A DNA stretch of 64,000 nt from SMYC01 sp965197495 (GCA_965197495.1 OZ240210.1:1798001-1862000); one strand, 5' to 3'; numbered from the stretch's first letter, positions 25,773 to 34,576 are shown. The notes: generated by a model not told the origin, from the letters alone. A program made the numbers and translations.

Positions 25773-26112
25773 TCGCTGCGCCGTGCCGTCGCTGAATTAA
25801 TCCATCATTATCACGGAGAGCGCAACCATCAAGGGCTCGGGAACGCGTTGCTCGAAGCGGAAGAATGCGTCGGCAGTCCTCACGGGAAGGTGCGATGTCG
25901 TAAGCGATTGGGCGGCTTGCTCAGCTATTACCACCGCGACGCCGCATAGGAGTTCGGGCGCGCCAGTTGGACGGAACGGATGGTCTGCAGGAGAGGTCTG
26001 CTCGGGGTCGCCTATCGCAGAGCCAGTACCGCGTCGGCTGGTCTCCGCGAATCTCGAGAACGCCTCCAGGATTCGAGCTTTCGGCTCCGTTCGCATTTTC
26101 GGACACGACGGC
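25773..26112 (+). mobile_element. ISe 3' end with the last 58 transposase codons
   Basis: Codons 25773-25949 encode RRAVAELIHHYHGERNHQGL, GNALLEAEECVGSPHGKVRC and LLSYYHRDAA. The 3' flank reaches the ISe tip (TTTTCGGACACGACGG) near 26112. Nearly identical to 16915-17260. Confidence 0.8.
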
Positions 26113-26229
26113 TTTGGTTTCTTCAGAGGTCAGCTTCAACTCAGCCAATTGCCGCCCGTTGTGTTTCATGCACTTAGCAGATCACAACTGGACATGGTAT
26201 GTCTACCGTTTTTTGTTCCAGGGGACTAG

Positions 26230-26592
26230 AGTCCCTCGCCATCCAGCGTGGACCGCCGCGACCGCGTTCACGTCCGAAGCCCAAAACAGCAGCGGCACGC
26301 AGTCCGCGGTGTGCACGATGAGGCCGAGGTCCCGCTCTTTTGTTGTAACACCGTCGCATTCAGGCACGTCCTCATTTCCGTCGATGGTCCGTATAGAGCG
26401 GCCATGGACCTGTTTCATATAAGCGAGGCGGGGAAGGTTCAACGCTCGCGATAACTGCTCTCGATCGTGGTCACCCCGGTAGCGTGCGCCGAAACCATGG
26501 GCGCGGCTGGTGAAGCCGTGCGGCACACCCTCTCGGGAAAGGTGCTCAGACATCAAAAGCAGAACACCGCCGTGAGTTGCCGAAACGAACAT
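26230..26592 (-). pseudogene. pgeF: PgeF/YfiH-type multicopper nucleoside phosphorylase, C-terminus missing
   Basis: From ATG 26592 it encodes SEHLSREGVPHGFTSRAHGF, LAYMKQVHGRSI, LIVHTADCVPLLFWASDVNA and VAAVHAGWRGTLV. MKQVHG, the TADCVPLLF Cys and HAGWRGT are the metal/active-site blocks of the PgeF (laccase-domain, DUF152) family, which cleaves purine nucleosides and is linked to cell-wall editing. The frame leaves the family right after HAGWRGT (about 26230), losing roughly the last 100 residues. It probably formed an operon with the radical SAM gene upstream (26703-28340). Confidence 0.88.
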
Positions 26593-26702
26593 TTTCTGCC
26601 TAGTGCTCACTCGCTCTTCGCTCGCTCGGCCCTCGGCGCCGGGGGAGCGAAGCGAGCGCCAGGATGCCAATGAATCGTTTCAGCACCCTGGCTCTGACCA
26701 GT

Positions 26703-28340
26703 TCAAGCGGGCGCGAGGGCCGCGGCCTGCGCTTTGTCGTACTGGCTTTCTAGAAGCTCGGGCTTCATGCCGTTATCGATGTATCCCCACGGAAGGCTCT
26801 CCCTCGGCGAGCGCTCAGAATAGATATAGGCGTCGAGATCGAGGCCGGCCTCCTTCATTGCGGGCTTCAGTTCCGCTTCGCCGCGGGCTATGCGGATTAG
26901 AACCGGCGCGACACGGTGGTCACCGACGGATAGGAGCGCTTGCAGCGTCTCGAGGCGCGCGGATTTGAAGTTGGCGTCGACGTTCGGCATGCGCGCGAAA
27001 GCCTTTTTGAGCTTCTGCATCTTGCGCGCAAGCAAGGACGGCTTCTCCATCGCGTGCCATTGAAACGGGGTCCCGGGCTTGGGAATGAATGGGTTGACGC
27101 TCGGGATGAGGTGGCCGACGCGGCCGCGCGGTCGGCCATGGGCTAAAAGTTGCTCGCGGATACGGCCGACGAGGTCGATGATGCCGTCAATGTCTTCGTC
27201 GCCCTCAGTGGGAAGGCCGACCATCAAGTAGAGCTTCAAGTTCTCGATCCCGCGTCGGAAGATGAGCTCGGTTTTCTCTAGAATCTGTTCGTTGGTCACG
27301 CGCTTGTGAATCGCGAAACGCAAGCGATCGGTGCCGACTTCCGGAGCGACGGCGAGCGTCTTTTCACCGCTCATAGAGATCGGGTCCAAAAGCTCGGCGC
27401 GCAAGTCCTCGAAGCGCAGCGACGAGACACTAATTCGATAGCCCATCTCTAGGAGCGCTTCCGTCAGCGGGACGATCTCCTTGTGTGCACCCACTGCCGT
27501 GGAGACGAGACCAATCTGGTCGGTGTGCTGGCGAGCGTCGCGCGCAACGTCGAGGATTCTCTGGACTTCGAAAGAGCGCTTCGGCAGATAGTTGTAGCCT
27601 GCCCAGCAGAATCGGCAGAGCGTGGGGCAGCCGCGCGAGACCTCGACGAGAAACTTGCTGGACATCTCCGTCGACGGCGTGAGCACATAAGTAGCTGGTG
27701 GAGGAAAATCCGCACGCTTACCCATTTTCGCCCGCACGAGGGTCGAGTCCCGCCGCAGCGATGGGACGTAAAAACCCTCTTCCGCGGCAAGGCGGTCGAG
27801 CTTCGCGGCACGCTCGCTCGCGCTTCGAAGCACGTCGGTGAGCGTCGGCAAAAGAGCCTCGGCTTCCCCGATCGCGACGAGGTCGAGAAGAGGCGCCATG
27901 GGCTCGGGGTTCAAGAACGTAATGGGACCGCCTGCAAGGACGAGTGGATCGCGCAGGTCACGATCGGACGCGAGAGCGGGAAGGCCGGCCAGGTCCAAGA
28001 TACGGACGAGGTTCACTTCGTCGGGCTCGAAGGTAATCGAAAACGCCAGGACGTCGAAGTCGCGCACGGGCGACTGCGTCTCGAGCGAGAGGAGCGGGGT
28101 CCGCGAGCGGCTATATTCATCGAGCTCGTCCGCGTCGGGCAGGAACACGCGTTCGCACACGACGTCGGGAAGCTCGTTCCAGAACTTGTAAACCGCTTGG
28201 AAGCCGACATTCGACATTCCGACGTGGTAGCGGTTTGGGTAAGCGAGTGCTATGCGAAGCTTGCCGCCACGCGGCTTGACGATGGTGCCCACCTCGGACG
28301 CCAAGCGGGTTTTTTGACGGCCGACAAGAAAGTGATTCAT
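26703..28340 (-). CDS. B12-binding/radical SAM protein, TIGR03960-like
   Basis: The 545-residue protein starts MNHFLVGRQKTRLASEVGTI. Residues 28-150 form a degenerate B12-binding Rossmann domain (RIALAYPNRYHVGMSNVGFQ), followed by the radical SAM core with VSRGCPTLCRFCWAGYNYLP, the three cysteines that bind the 4Fe-4S cluster. Downstream blocks such as ISVSSLRFEDLRAELL and KLYLMVGLPTEGDEDIDGII fit the family. The short C-terminal region (PWGYIDNGMKPELLESQYDK) is normal. Homologues often sit near rRNA/tRNA-modification or division genes; substrate unknown. The gene is complete and shares its direction with pgeF. Confidence 0.92.
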   Translation of the reverse strand: MNHFLVGRQKTRLASEVGTIVKPRGGKLRIALAYPNRYHVGMSNVGFQAVYKFWNELPDVVCERVFLPDADELDEYSRSRTPLLSLETQSPVRDFDVLAFSITFEPDEVNLVRILDLAGLPALASDRDLRDPLVLAGGPITFLNPEPMAPLLDLVAIGEAEALLPTLTDVLRSASERAAKLDRLAAEEGFYVPSLRRDSTLVRAKMGKRADFPPPATYVLTPSTEMSSKFLVEVSRGCPTLCRFCWAGYNYLPKRSFEVQRILDVARDARQHTDQIGLVSTAVGAHKEIVPLTEALLEMGYRISVSSLRFEDLRAELLDPISMSGEKTLAVAPEVGTDRLRFAIHKRVTNEQILEKTELIFRRGIENLKLYLMVGLPTEGDEDIDGIIDLVGRIREQLLAHGRPRGRVGHLIPSVNPFIPKPGTPFQWHAMEKPSLLARKMQKLKKAFARMPNVDANFKSARLETLQALLSVGDHRVAPVLIRIARGEAELKPAMKEAGLDLDAYIYSERSPRESLPWGYIDNGMKPELLESQYDKAQAAALAPA

Positions 28341-28503
28341 GAAGCTACCATTATAGCCAGTCGTGAGGAGTCAGGGAGTCAGGCCGCGGTCAATACCTCC
28401 AGCTCGTCAGATCCGCTCCCTCGGGTGCGCTCTTCTCCATTCTCTCGACCGCGATCGGGATAAACATCTGGTTGTAGCGAAGCCGCGAGAGCGCGTTCGA
28501 CCG
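28341..28503 (-). other. Gene fragment or debris upstream of the radical SAM gene
   Basis: A short minus-strand frame (LSRLRYNQMFIPIAVERMEK, SAPEGADLTSWRY) ends here with a stop and may be the C-terminus of a lost gene; I cannot assign it. The promoter of the radical SAM gene should lie in its last 60 bp. Confidence 0.3.
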
Positions 28504-28562
28504 CGTCCTGTGCCAAAACTCAGCTGTGCTCCGCAGAAAGTCGATCCAGCGTTGATTGCGCG
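28504..28562 (+). repeat. ISa tip joined to the TGTGCTCCGC repeat
   Basis: Only the outer 20 bp of the ISa end (CGTCCTGTGCCAAAACTCAG) remain, followed without a gap by the dispersed TGTGCTCCGC repeat (28524-28562). 28563-28754 contains no recognised gene. Confidence 0.7.
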
Positions 28563-28754
28563 TTGCGACTGACGAGCGCCGCCGGCTTGGCCGGATTGGT
28601 GCCATCCGAGTCATTGGCCCCGTAATCGGGCTCATCCCAGACATGGCGATCGCGACCGAGCGATGCGCCCGGTTGGAAAACCTGACTGGAAGACCAGAAG
28701 TACAACGGCTACTTCCTATGCGTCTCCGGTTCCGGACGGAGCCTTACCCGACCG

Positions 28755-29117
28755 CTAGCGGGCAGTTCGCAGCAGCGCCAACGCGTAGACAATCCCGATG
28801 GCCGGAACCACCGAAAATGCCAGCGCAAGCTCCCAATCTCCTCGCACTCTTCCCGCGGAAATCATCTGCGCAACCCACAGGTCGGCGATCACGTTCGCCG
28901 TCAGGAGCGCCATCATGGCGAGGATCTTCGTCGTGGCGAGGCAGGGCCGCAGCACGAGCAGAAGTAATCCCGTGGCGCCAAGAGGGTGCAGGAGGACCAC
29001 CAGTAGTCGTTGCCAGACGTCTCCACCGTTAGCGAATGCTCCAACCAGGGCCGTGAATCCTGCGAAGACCGCGTGAATCACAGCGAGAACCGTCACCGAA
29101 ATCCGGAAGCTGGTCAT
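28755..29117 (-). CDS. Small four-helix membrane protein of unknown function
   Basis: From ATG 29117 the 120-residue protein (MTSFRISVTVLAVIHAVFAG) has four hydrophobic segments, near residues 5-25, 40-60 (LVVLLHPLGATGLLLLVLRP), 67-87 (ILAMMALLTANVIADLWVAQ) and 99-118. The fold could be a DoxX-like or small integral membrane protein, but no signature residue decides it. A longer frame extends into the ISa end upstream; that extension is IS sequence and should be ignored. Confidence 0.55.
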   Translation of the reverse strand: MTSFRISVTVLAVIHAVFAGFTALVGAFANGGDVWQRLLVVLLHPLGATGLLLLVLRPCLATTKILAMMALLTANVIADLWVAQMISAGRVRGDWELALAFSVVPAIGIVYALALLRTAR

Positions 29118-29275
29118 GGAGACACGATATATCCCTGCTGGCGATCTCGTCCTGTGCCAAAACTCGGCCCTTTTGAAATAGGCCATAAATCAGCAGCTTA
29201 GTGTCTGTGTTTGCGCCGGGACCAAGGGCCGTAGGCTTTACAATCGTCTGGCCCGAGGGTGTTATCTTCAGATCC

Positions 29276-30031
29276 ATGATGACGTACCACGTGCAATTCC
29301 TACTGCTCGTTCTAGCTGGCTGGGTCAACCGCCAGCAGCAGGATGTGATCGACTACCTAGGACATGAACTCGGACGCAACACTATCAAGAGGATCCTCGC
29401 CGAGCACGGTATCGCTCCTGCGCCGGAGCGGGGCAAGAGCATGTCGTGGAGCACCTTCATCAAGGCTCATTGGGGCGCCATCGCTGCGACAGACCTGTTC
29501 ACCGTCGAGGTTGTGAACCCGTTCGGACTCGTCCGCTACCATGTCCTGTTTGTCATCGATATCGCCACTCGCTGCGTGTGCATCGGTGGGATAACGTCGG
29601 ACCCCAACGGGGAGTGGATGAAGCAGGTGGCAAGAAACCTCACTGACATGTGGGATGGTTTCCTCCTTGGCAAGCGATACCTCATCCACGACCGGGACCC
29701 GCTATTCACCGAGGCGGTACGTGGGCTGTTGAGAGATTCAGGCGTGAAGCCCCTGCGCCTTCCCGCCAATAGTCCGAATCTGAACGCATACGCGGAAAGA
29801 TTCGTTCTCTCCATACGTGGAGAGTGTCTCGACCGCTTCGTACCTCTCAGTGAGCGACACCTGCGCACAGCGGTAACCGAATACGTAGTGCACTATCACA
29901 CAGAACGGAACCACCAAGGTCTCGGCAACGAGCTCATCACACCTCTGCCGGCAAGCGCGAATGACACTGGCCCCATCGTGTCGCGAGAGCGACTTGGGGG
30001 CATTCTCAACTACTACTGCCGTGCCGCGTAG
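29276..30031 (+). pseudogene. ISa transposase, copy 2, in-frame deletion of the HTH region
   Basis: It starts MMTYHVQFLLLVLAGWVNRQ, but DVIDY then joins directly to LGHELGRNTIKRIL, losing about 110 residues that hold both HTH blocks in copies 1 and 3. The rve core is complete, with Asp in AATDLFTVEVV, Asp in HDRDPLF and Glu in NAYAERF. A four-base microhomology (ACCT) at the junction suggests a slippage deletion. The product would have a catalytic core without its DNA-binding part. Confidence 0.9.
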
Positions 30032-30211
30032 ATGGTCGCCGGCGACGGTAGCCCCTCGGCGGGCTCGACCGGCGTAGCGTGGAAACAGCTTCAGGAACAC
30101 GCTTCGATATTCGCTCTCGACTAGGTGGTCATCTGCATGGTGACGACCCGCCCGCCCAAGACGATTGTAAAGCCCACGGCCCTTGGCCCGGTCGCAAACA
30201 CAGACACTAAG

Positions 30212-30400
30212 CCCTAATCGCAAAATCTTCGAAGCACGAAAACGCGAAACAGCCGCACTGGGCGCAGGCGAGAAGCTCGTGCTGGGGCACCCGCTCGCCG
30301 CCACTATAGGTGATTCTGCACGGTGTATGCAGAACCTGGAAAAGGTGCTATTCACGGGGCCAAAGACCTCAGACACGGTGACGTTTATTTGCGATTAGGG
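30212..30400. mobile_element. MITE-1, second copy (189 bp), TAAG duplication
   Basis: The same 189-bp element as 6572-6760 (one clear base difference, CTGCA for CTACA), flanked by TAAG at 30208-30211 and 30401-30404. It sits inside the ISa right terminal repeat; many empty copies of that repeat elsewhere show the uninterrupted CACTAAGTTGCTG. Confidence 0.93.
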
Positions 30401-30455
30401 TAAGTTGCTGATTTATGGCCTATTTCAAAAGGGCCGAGTTTTGGCACAGGACGGG

Positions 30456-30509
30456 GAGAAACAGATAGGCCGCGCCTACGGAGCACCGCGCCAGCCCTCG
30501 ACCCTACCG
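30456..30509. repeat. 53-bp repeat, second copy
   Basis: Identical to 5040-5093. It lies directly downstream of the TonB receptor gene and so is probably at its original place here. Confidence 0.7.
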
Positions 30510-30522
30510 GGAGCCCTCCCCC

Positions 30523-33417
30523 CTACATGCCTCCCCACCGGTAGTTGAGGCGCGTGTAGTAGTAGGCGCCATTGAAGCCAAACGGTGAGAACTGGCCGTA
30601 TTGATTGCCGACCGTGTCAGTGCCGAACATGTTCACGTCGGGGTACGTGCCCAGCACGTTTTGACCGCCGACCACTAGGGTGACGGCATCGCCGAACGGA
30701 ATGCCGAGTTCGAGGTCGAGCAACGCCTTGCCTGAATAGGCCGGGTACAGCCAGGGCTCCGCCGGTCCGCCAGCGACATCGACGGCATTCCGTCCATCTT
30801 CGCTGTCCCAGAACCGGCCGAAGTAGTTCAGCCGGCCCATCAGGCTCCACCGGTCGGCGCGGTGGATGGTGCTGACGTTCCATCGGGTATTCGGCAATCC
30901 CCGTTCCAGCGTGTTGATGCGGAATTCATCGATCACGGCGCTCTCGATATTCTTGACTGCTGTGTCCGTGTAGTTGAAGACCGCGCTGACCGTCGTGCGC
31001 CCGACCGCCAGGCTCGAAATCAAGTCGAGACCCTGGGTCGTCGTCGAGAAGTCGTTCAGGAAGAACCGGAACACGGGGAAATTCCGCGCCTCGGGAATCC
31101 CTTCATCGAGCAGCGTCAGGATCTCGGGCTCCGACAGCGCGATTTCCTGCGACAAGGCGACACGATCGTCAATATTGATCCGGAAGTAGTCGGCGGTGAA
31201 AGTGAATGGGCCTTGCTCGAAGACCACGCCCGCGCTGACGTTGAGTGATTTTTCAGGCTGGAGCTGCCCGCCGCCCCGCGCGACGGCCACCGCGGAGGTA
31301 GCCGGGACGACGCCGTTGTTGGTCAACTGCCCGCCGATGAACGCAGTCGTCACGTTGAACGCGTGCTGCTGCCCTGGGGTTGGTGCCCGGAACCCGCTGC
31401 TCACGGCGCCACGCAGCGCGAACGCGTCGGTCAGTCCGACGCGCGCCGCGAGCTTGCCGTTCGTCGTTGTGCCGAAGTCCTCGAAGTTCTCGACCCGGAC
31501 GGCCGTGCCGACCGTCCACTGGCCGCCCGGGTCGTTAAACTCGACGTCCCCGTAGACCGCCACGTTGCTGCGGTTCCAGCTGCCCGCCGTCGTGTCAGCT
31601 CGGTAACCGTTGAAGCCGTTCGACCCGGAGCTAAAGCCCTGGGCGGCATACGGGCCGATCTCCCACGACGGCTGCCCGCCCGCGCCGATCGTGAACTGCT
31701 CGTCACGCCACTCCGTGCCGCCCGCAACGTTCACCATGTCGCTGACCGGGTACGAGACGTCGAAGTTGACGTTGACGTCGTGCTGCCGGTAGCTGCCGGG
31801 CTCGAACGACGTCGGCGTGTCGTAGCCGAGCGACGCGTTGACCGTATCAAAGATGAACTGATCGACTTGGCTGGTGCCGATGTTGATGCTCGCGTCCCAG
31901 TTGAGGCCGGTGCTTGAGAGCCGGCGCAGGCCGGCGACTACCGAATGGTCGATGAGGTCGCCGCCGAACTGCGGCGTGAACCCGCCGGGGAACCGGCTGT
32001 GGAGCGTGAAGCAGTTCGGGTCGGCCTCGACCTGCTGGAGGGCGGCCGCATCGGGGACGTTGCCGATGATCGAGACCGCGGGGCAGCCGCCGGCGCCCTT
32101 GACGCCGGTCTCGGCCCAGACCCGGTCGCCGACGAGCAGGGTCGGGAGGCCGTCGACCACGGGGCCGCGGAAGACCCCGCCGCGGGTATGCGGGTTCCGG
32201 AAGTAGAAGCCGCCAGTCACCGTGCGGCTCGCGTAGTTGGTGTGGCCGTAAAATTGCAATTGGTTCGCGAACAGATGACCGAAGTTGACGAACAGCTTCA
32301 GGTCGTCCTCGAGTTTCGGTGATCCCCAGACCTGGGCCGGGTTGCGCAGGTTCGTATTGCCGGCCTCGATGATGTTCTGCGCATCCGTGCGCTGAATGCT
32401 GCGGTTGGTCGGTCCGGCGTTGCCGTACTCTAGGCTGAGGTTCACGAACCCGGTCCTGCCGAGCGGCAGTCCGGCATTCGCGGCGACCGTGAACGCCTGC
32501 CCCCGGCCGCCGATCCCGTTGCAGGAATGCTTGATGTCGCCGATGATGCCCTCCCCGCAGGTGGACAGGCTACCCGGGTTCGCATCGAGGTAGGCGCCTG
32601 TGCGGAACTCCAGGCTGCCGCCCGAACGGGCATCCTTGAGCTGGAAGTTCATGACGCCGGCAATGGCATCCGAGCCGTATTGCGCCGCTGCGCCGTCGCG
32701 CAGCACCTCGGCCTGCCGAATCGCAATCGAGGGGATGACGGAGAGATCCGGTCCCTGCGAACCATCCGCGATGCCGTTGCCGAGCCAGGTGATGACCGCC
32801 GCGCGGTGGCGGCGCTTGCCGTTGACTAGGATCAGCGTGTGATCCGGCGCCAAATTGCGCAGGGACGCTGGCCGGACGATGGTCGCCGCGTCGCTGATCG
32901 GTTGAATGCTGATGTTGAACGAGGGGACGACGGTCCGCATCTGCTCGCCCAGGTCCGTACTGCCCTGGCTGGCGAAATCCTCGCTTCGGATGACGTCGAC
33001 CGGCACGGCCGAGTCGGTCACCGACCGCGGCTGGGCACGGGTCCCGACAACGACCACCAGTTCTTCGAATCCCCCGACCTCCATCACCACGTTGATGGAA
33101 TCCGTGGCACTGGCGCTCACCTCCACCACCTGCGCGGGCGCGGTGAAGCCGGAGAGGGTGAACGTCACGTCGTACATCCCCGGGGCGAGACCGCTGAACG
33201 TGAACTGGCCAGTCCCGTCGGTGACGGTCACCTGCCCGCTGCCCGCCGCGTCCCGCGCTTCCACGGTGACGCCGGGGAGAATGCTGCCCGTGGCGTCGGT
33301 AACCGTCCCGGAGATCGTCGCGTCCTGGGCGTTGGCAACGCCGGGCGCGTACACGACGGCAGCGAAAACCAGCACCAGCAAAAGGAAAGCCGGTCTGTGA
33401 CTGCAAAGTGTCAACAT
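30523..33417 (-). CDS. TonB-dependent outer-membrane receptor with carboxypeptidase-regulatory domain
   Basis: From ATG 33417 it has a signal peptide (RPAFLLLVLVFAAVVYAPGV, cut after ANAQ), then a CarboxypepD_reg-like beta domain (ISGTVTDATGSILPGVTVEA), a plug domain (VTDSAVPVDVIRSEDFASQG; VLRDGAAAQYGSDAIAGVMN) and a beta barrel ending in NYRWGGM. Length (about 964 residues) fits the family. This architecture is characteristic of nutrient-uptake receptors of Acidobacteriota and Bacteroidota; the ligand is unknown. Three in-frame ATGs (33441, 33429, 33417) are created by a tandem 12-bp repeat in which each unit contains GGAGC and ATG. The last two have the best Shine-Dalgarno spacing. Confidence 0.92.
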   Translation of the reverse strand: MLTLCSHRPAFLLLVLVFAAVVYAPGVANAQDATISGTVTDATGSILPGVTVEARDAAGSGQVTVTDGTGQFTFSGLAPGMYDVTFTLSGFTAPAQVVEVSASATDSINVVMEVGGFEELVVVVGTRAQPRSVTDSAVPVDVIRSEDFASQGSTDLGEQMRTVVPSFNISIQPISDAATIVRPASLRNLAPDHTLILVNGKRRHRAAVITWLGNGIADGSQGPDLSVIPSIAIRQAEVLRDGAAAQYGSDAIAGVMNFQLKDARSGGSLEFRTGAYLDANPGSLSTCGEGIIGDIKHSCNGIGGRGQAFTVAANAGLPLGRTGFVNLSLEYGNAGPTNRSIQRTDAQNIIEAGNTNLRNPAQVWGSPKLEDDLKLFVNFGHLFANQLQFYGHTNYASRTVTGGFYFRNPHTRGGVFRGPVVDGLPTLLVGDRVWAETGVKGAGGCPAVSIIGNVPDAAALQQVEADPNCFTLHSRFPGGFTPQFGGDLIDHSVVAGLRRLSSTGLNWDASINIGTSQVDQFIFDTVNASLGYDTPTSFEPGSYRQHDVNVNFDVSYPVSDMVNVAGGTEWRDEQFTIGAGGQPSWEIGPYAAQGFSSGSNGFNGYRADTTAGSWNRSNVAVYGDVEFNDPGGQWTVGTAVRVENFEDFGTTTNGKLAARVGLTDAFALRGAVSSGFRAPTPGQQHAFNVTTAFIGGQLTNNGVVPATSAVAVARGGGQLQPEKSLNVSAGVVFEQGPFTFTADYFRINIDDRVALSQEIALSEPEILTLLDEGIPEARNFPVFRFFLNDFSTTTQGLDLISSLAVGRTTVSAVFNYTDTAVKNIESAVIDEFRINTLERGLPNTRWNVSTIHRADRWSLMGRLNYFGRFWDSEDGRNAVDVAGGPAEPWLYPAYSGKALLDLELGIPFGDAVTLVVGGQNVLGTYPDVNMFGTDTVGNQYGQFSPFGFNGAYYYTRLNYRWGGM

Positions 33418-33501
33418 TTGTCGCTCCATTTGTCGCTCCATTTGTCTCTAGAAAAGCCGACGGCCTGTTTCGTTTGGAACCGAGGTATTGTCAAGTTTCA
33501 G

Positions 33502-33667
33502 GGTGCTTGCGCTGTTTGCTGTTGGTGATGTGTACGTATCCATTTGCAAAAAAAAAGCACTTACGCTCCATTTACAGTGCGGCAAAGGTCGTGAGCGCTA
33601 TTTTGGCTGTAATTTAATGCAGCGTAGTCTTAGCGTCATCTCACCAACACTTAATGGCGGAAGCACC
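33502..33667 (-). mobile_element. MITE-C, 166 bp (copy 1)
   Basis: Its ends are GGTGCTTGCGC and, inverted, GGTGCTTCCGCCATTAAG. Other complete copies are at 34390-34560 and 38343-38508. About the first 85 bp from the CTTCCGCC side match the 3' end of the IS110-like remnant at 49912. It has no coding capacity. Confidence 0.8.
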
Positions 33668-33668
33668 G

Positions 33669-33711
33669 GAAGTTCGCCAATCTCATACAGCCCGAGTTTA
33701 TGGAAGGGACA
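33669..33711 (+). repeat. ISb tip
   Basis: The outer 40 bp of ISb in reverse (GCCAATCTCATACAG to GGAAGGGACA). It directly truncates the riboswitch-controlled gene at 33712. Confidence 0.75.
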
Positions 33712-33821
33712 CCCGATACTCCAATGCACAATACTTGTAGAGCAATCCATTCCCGGATCAAGGCGTTGCGGACGCAACCCACCAAGGCGGGCGAGAGGGC
33801 GGGGATTCTCGTAGCGAACAT
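33712..33821 (-). pseudogene. Start of a thiamine-regulated gene, cut by ISb
   Basis: From ATG 33821, with GGGGAGG six bases upstream, the frame encodes MFATRIPALSPALVGCVRNA and LIREWIALQVLCIGVSG, then enters the ISb tip. It lies 80 bp downstream of a TPP riboswitch and so belonged to thiamine synthesis or transport. The remaining 36 codons include a hydrophobic stretch but are too short to identify. Confidence 0.6.
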
Positions 33822-33901
33822 CGTCAGCCTCCCCTGCGTTCGAGATGACCGCCTCGCTCGAGATTGCTGTTCTTCCGAAGTACTGGAAGAACGAGCTTCC
33901 A

Positions 33902-33972
33902 CTCCCTACGCCGGCATCAACCGGATCAGGTTCCGAGGGCTTATTCTCAGGCCGAACGGCCACCCCTAAGCT
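33902..33972 (-). promoter_or_regulatory. TPP riboswitch (THI element)
   Basis: On the minus strand the sequence has the conserved TPP-aptamer blocks in order: AGGGGTGGCC, GGCCTGAGAATAAGCCC, then GGAACCTGATCCGGTTGATG and CCGGCGTAGGGA. CTGAGA and GAACCTGAT...ATGCCGGCGTAGGGA are the pyrimidine- and diphosphate-binding helices of the THI box. It controls the truncated gene at 33821-33712. The strong ribosome binding site downstream could be the regulated element. Confidence 0.92.
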
Positions 33973-34159
33973 TATTACTAGCTGTTAGACTCGCACTCTC
34001 CTCGCGGAAAGTCAAGGGGGTGCGTTTATTCGACGAGATCGGGAACGAGCAGCGGGGGTCGGCGCTTCGCATCGTGCTCTTGAACCCCAGCGTTTCAGAC
34101 TCGCCGGTGGCTGCCAGCGTTTCTGTCCGTTCAGGCGTCATGGACATGTCGCGCTGGCT
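33973..34159 (+). other. Unassigned frame, possible gene fragment
   Basis: A plus-strand frame (VKGVRLFDEIGNEQRGSALR, VLLNPSVSDSPVAASVSVRS, GVMDMSRW) looks protein-like but has no recognisable family and is cut by ISd at about 34160. The promoter of the riboswitch transcript should also lie here on the opposite strand. Confidence 0.35.
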
Positions 34160-34389
34160 GTGCCTTCTATTTATTCATCCGCGCGCACCGAGCTTGATTA
34201 GTCTCCAGTCTGCCGGCACCATGCCGGCATGATTTCGTCGCTTGTTCGCGCTCTCGTCTCTGCCTTCAAGGCTCGTCGCGAGCTGGCTCTCGAGAATGTC
34301 GCTCTTCGGCAGCAGCTCGCCGTCCTCCGCCGTTCGGTGAAACGGCCGCGGCTCTCGAATGTCGAGCGCGAGTTTTGGGTGCTGTTGCG
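34160..34389 (+). pseudogene. ISd left end with transposase N-terminus
   Basis: The ISd end is followed by ATG 34229 and codons for ISSLVRALVSAFKARRELAL, ENVALRQQLAVLRRSVKRPR and LSNVEREFWVLL. The frame is cut after 53 codons by MITE-C at 34390. Confidence 0.8.
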
Positions 34390-34560
34390 GGTGCTTCCGC
34401 CATTAAAGTGTTGGTGAGATGACGCTAAGACTTTACGCTGCATTAAATTACAGCCAAAATAGCCGCTACGACCTTCGCCGCGTTGGCTAAATGGAAGCGT
34501 AAGCGGCTTTTTTTGCAAAGGGATACGTACACGTCACCAACAGTAAACAGCGCAAGCACC
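34390..34560 (+). mobile_element. MITE-C, 171 bp (copy 2)
   Basis: Same layout as copy 1, with a few single-base insertions (for example CATTAAAGTG and TAGCCGCTACG). It interrupts the ISd transposase. Confidence 0.8.
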
Positions 34561-34576
34561 TCAGTCCGAGCGCAAG

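Larger units (their letters stand above)
29148..30453 (+). mobile_element. ISa copy 2 (both ends), with MITE-1 in its right terminal repeat
   Basis: The left end starts at 29148 and the right end finishes at 30453. Without MITE-1 and its duplicated TAAG the element is 1,113 bp, about 330 bp shorter than a reconstructed full copy (about 1.43 kb), because of one in-frame deletion in the transposase gene. Flanks are ...GCGATCT and GGGAGAAAC; no target duplication is seen. Confidence 0.9.
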
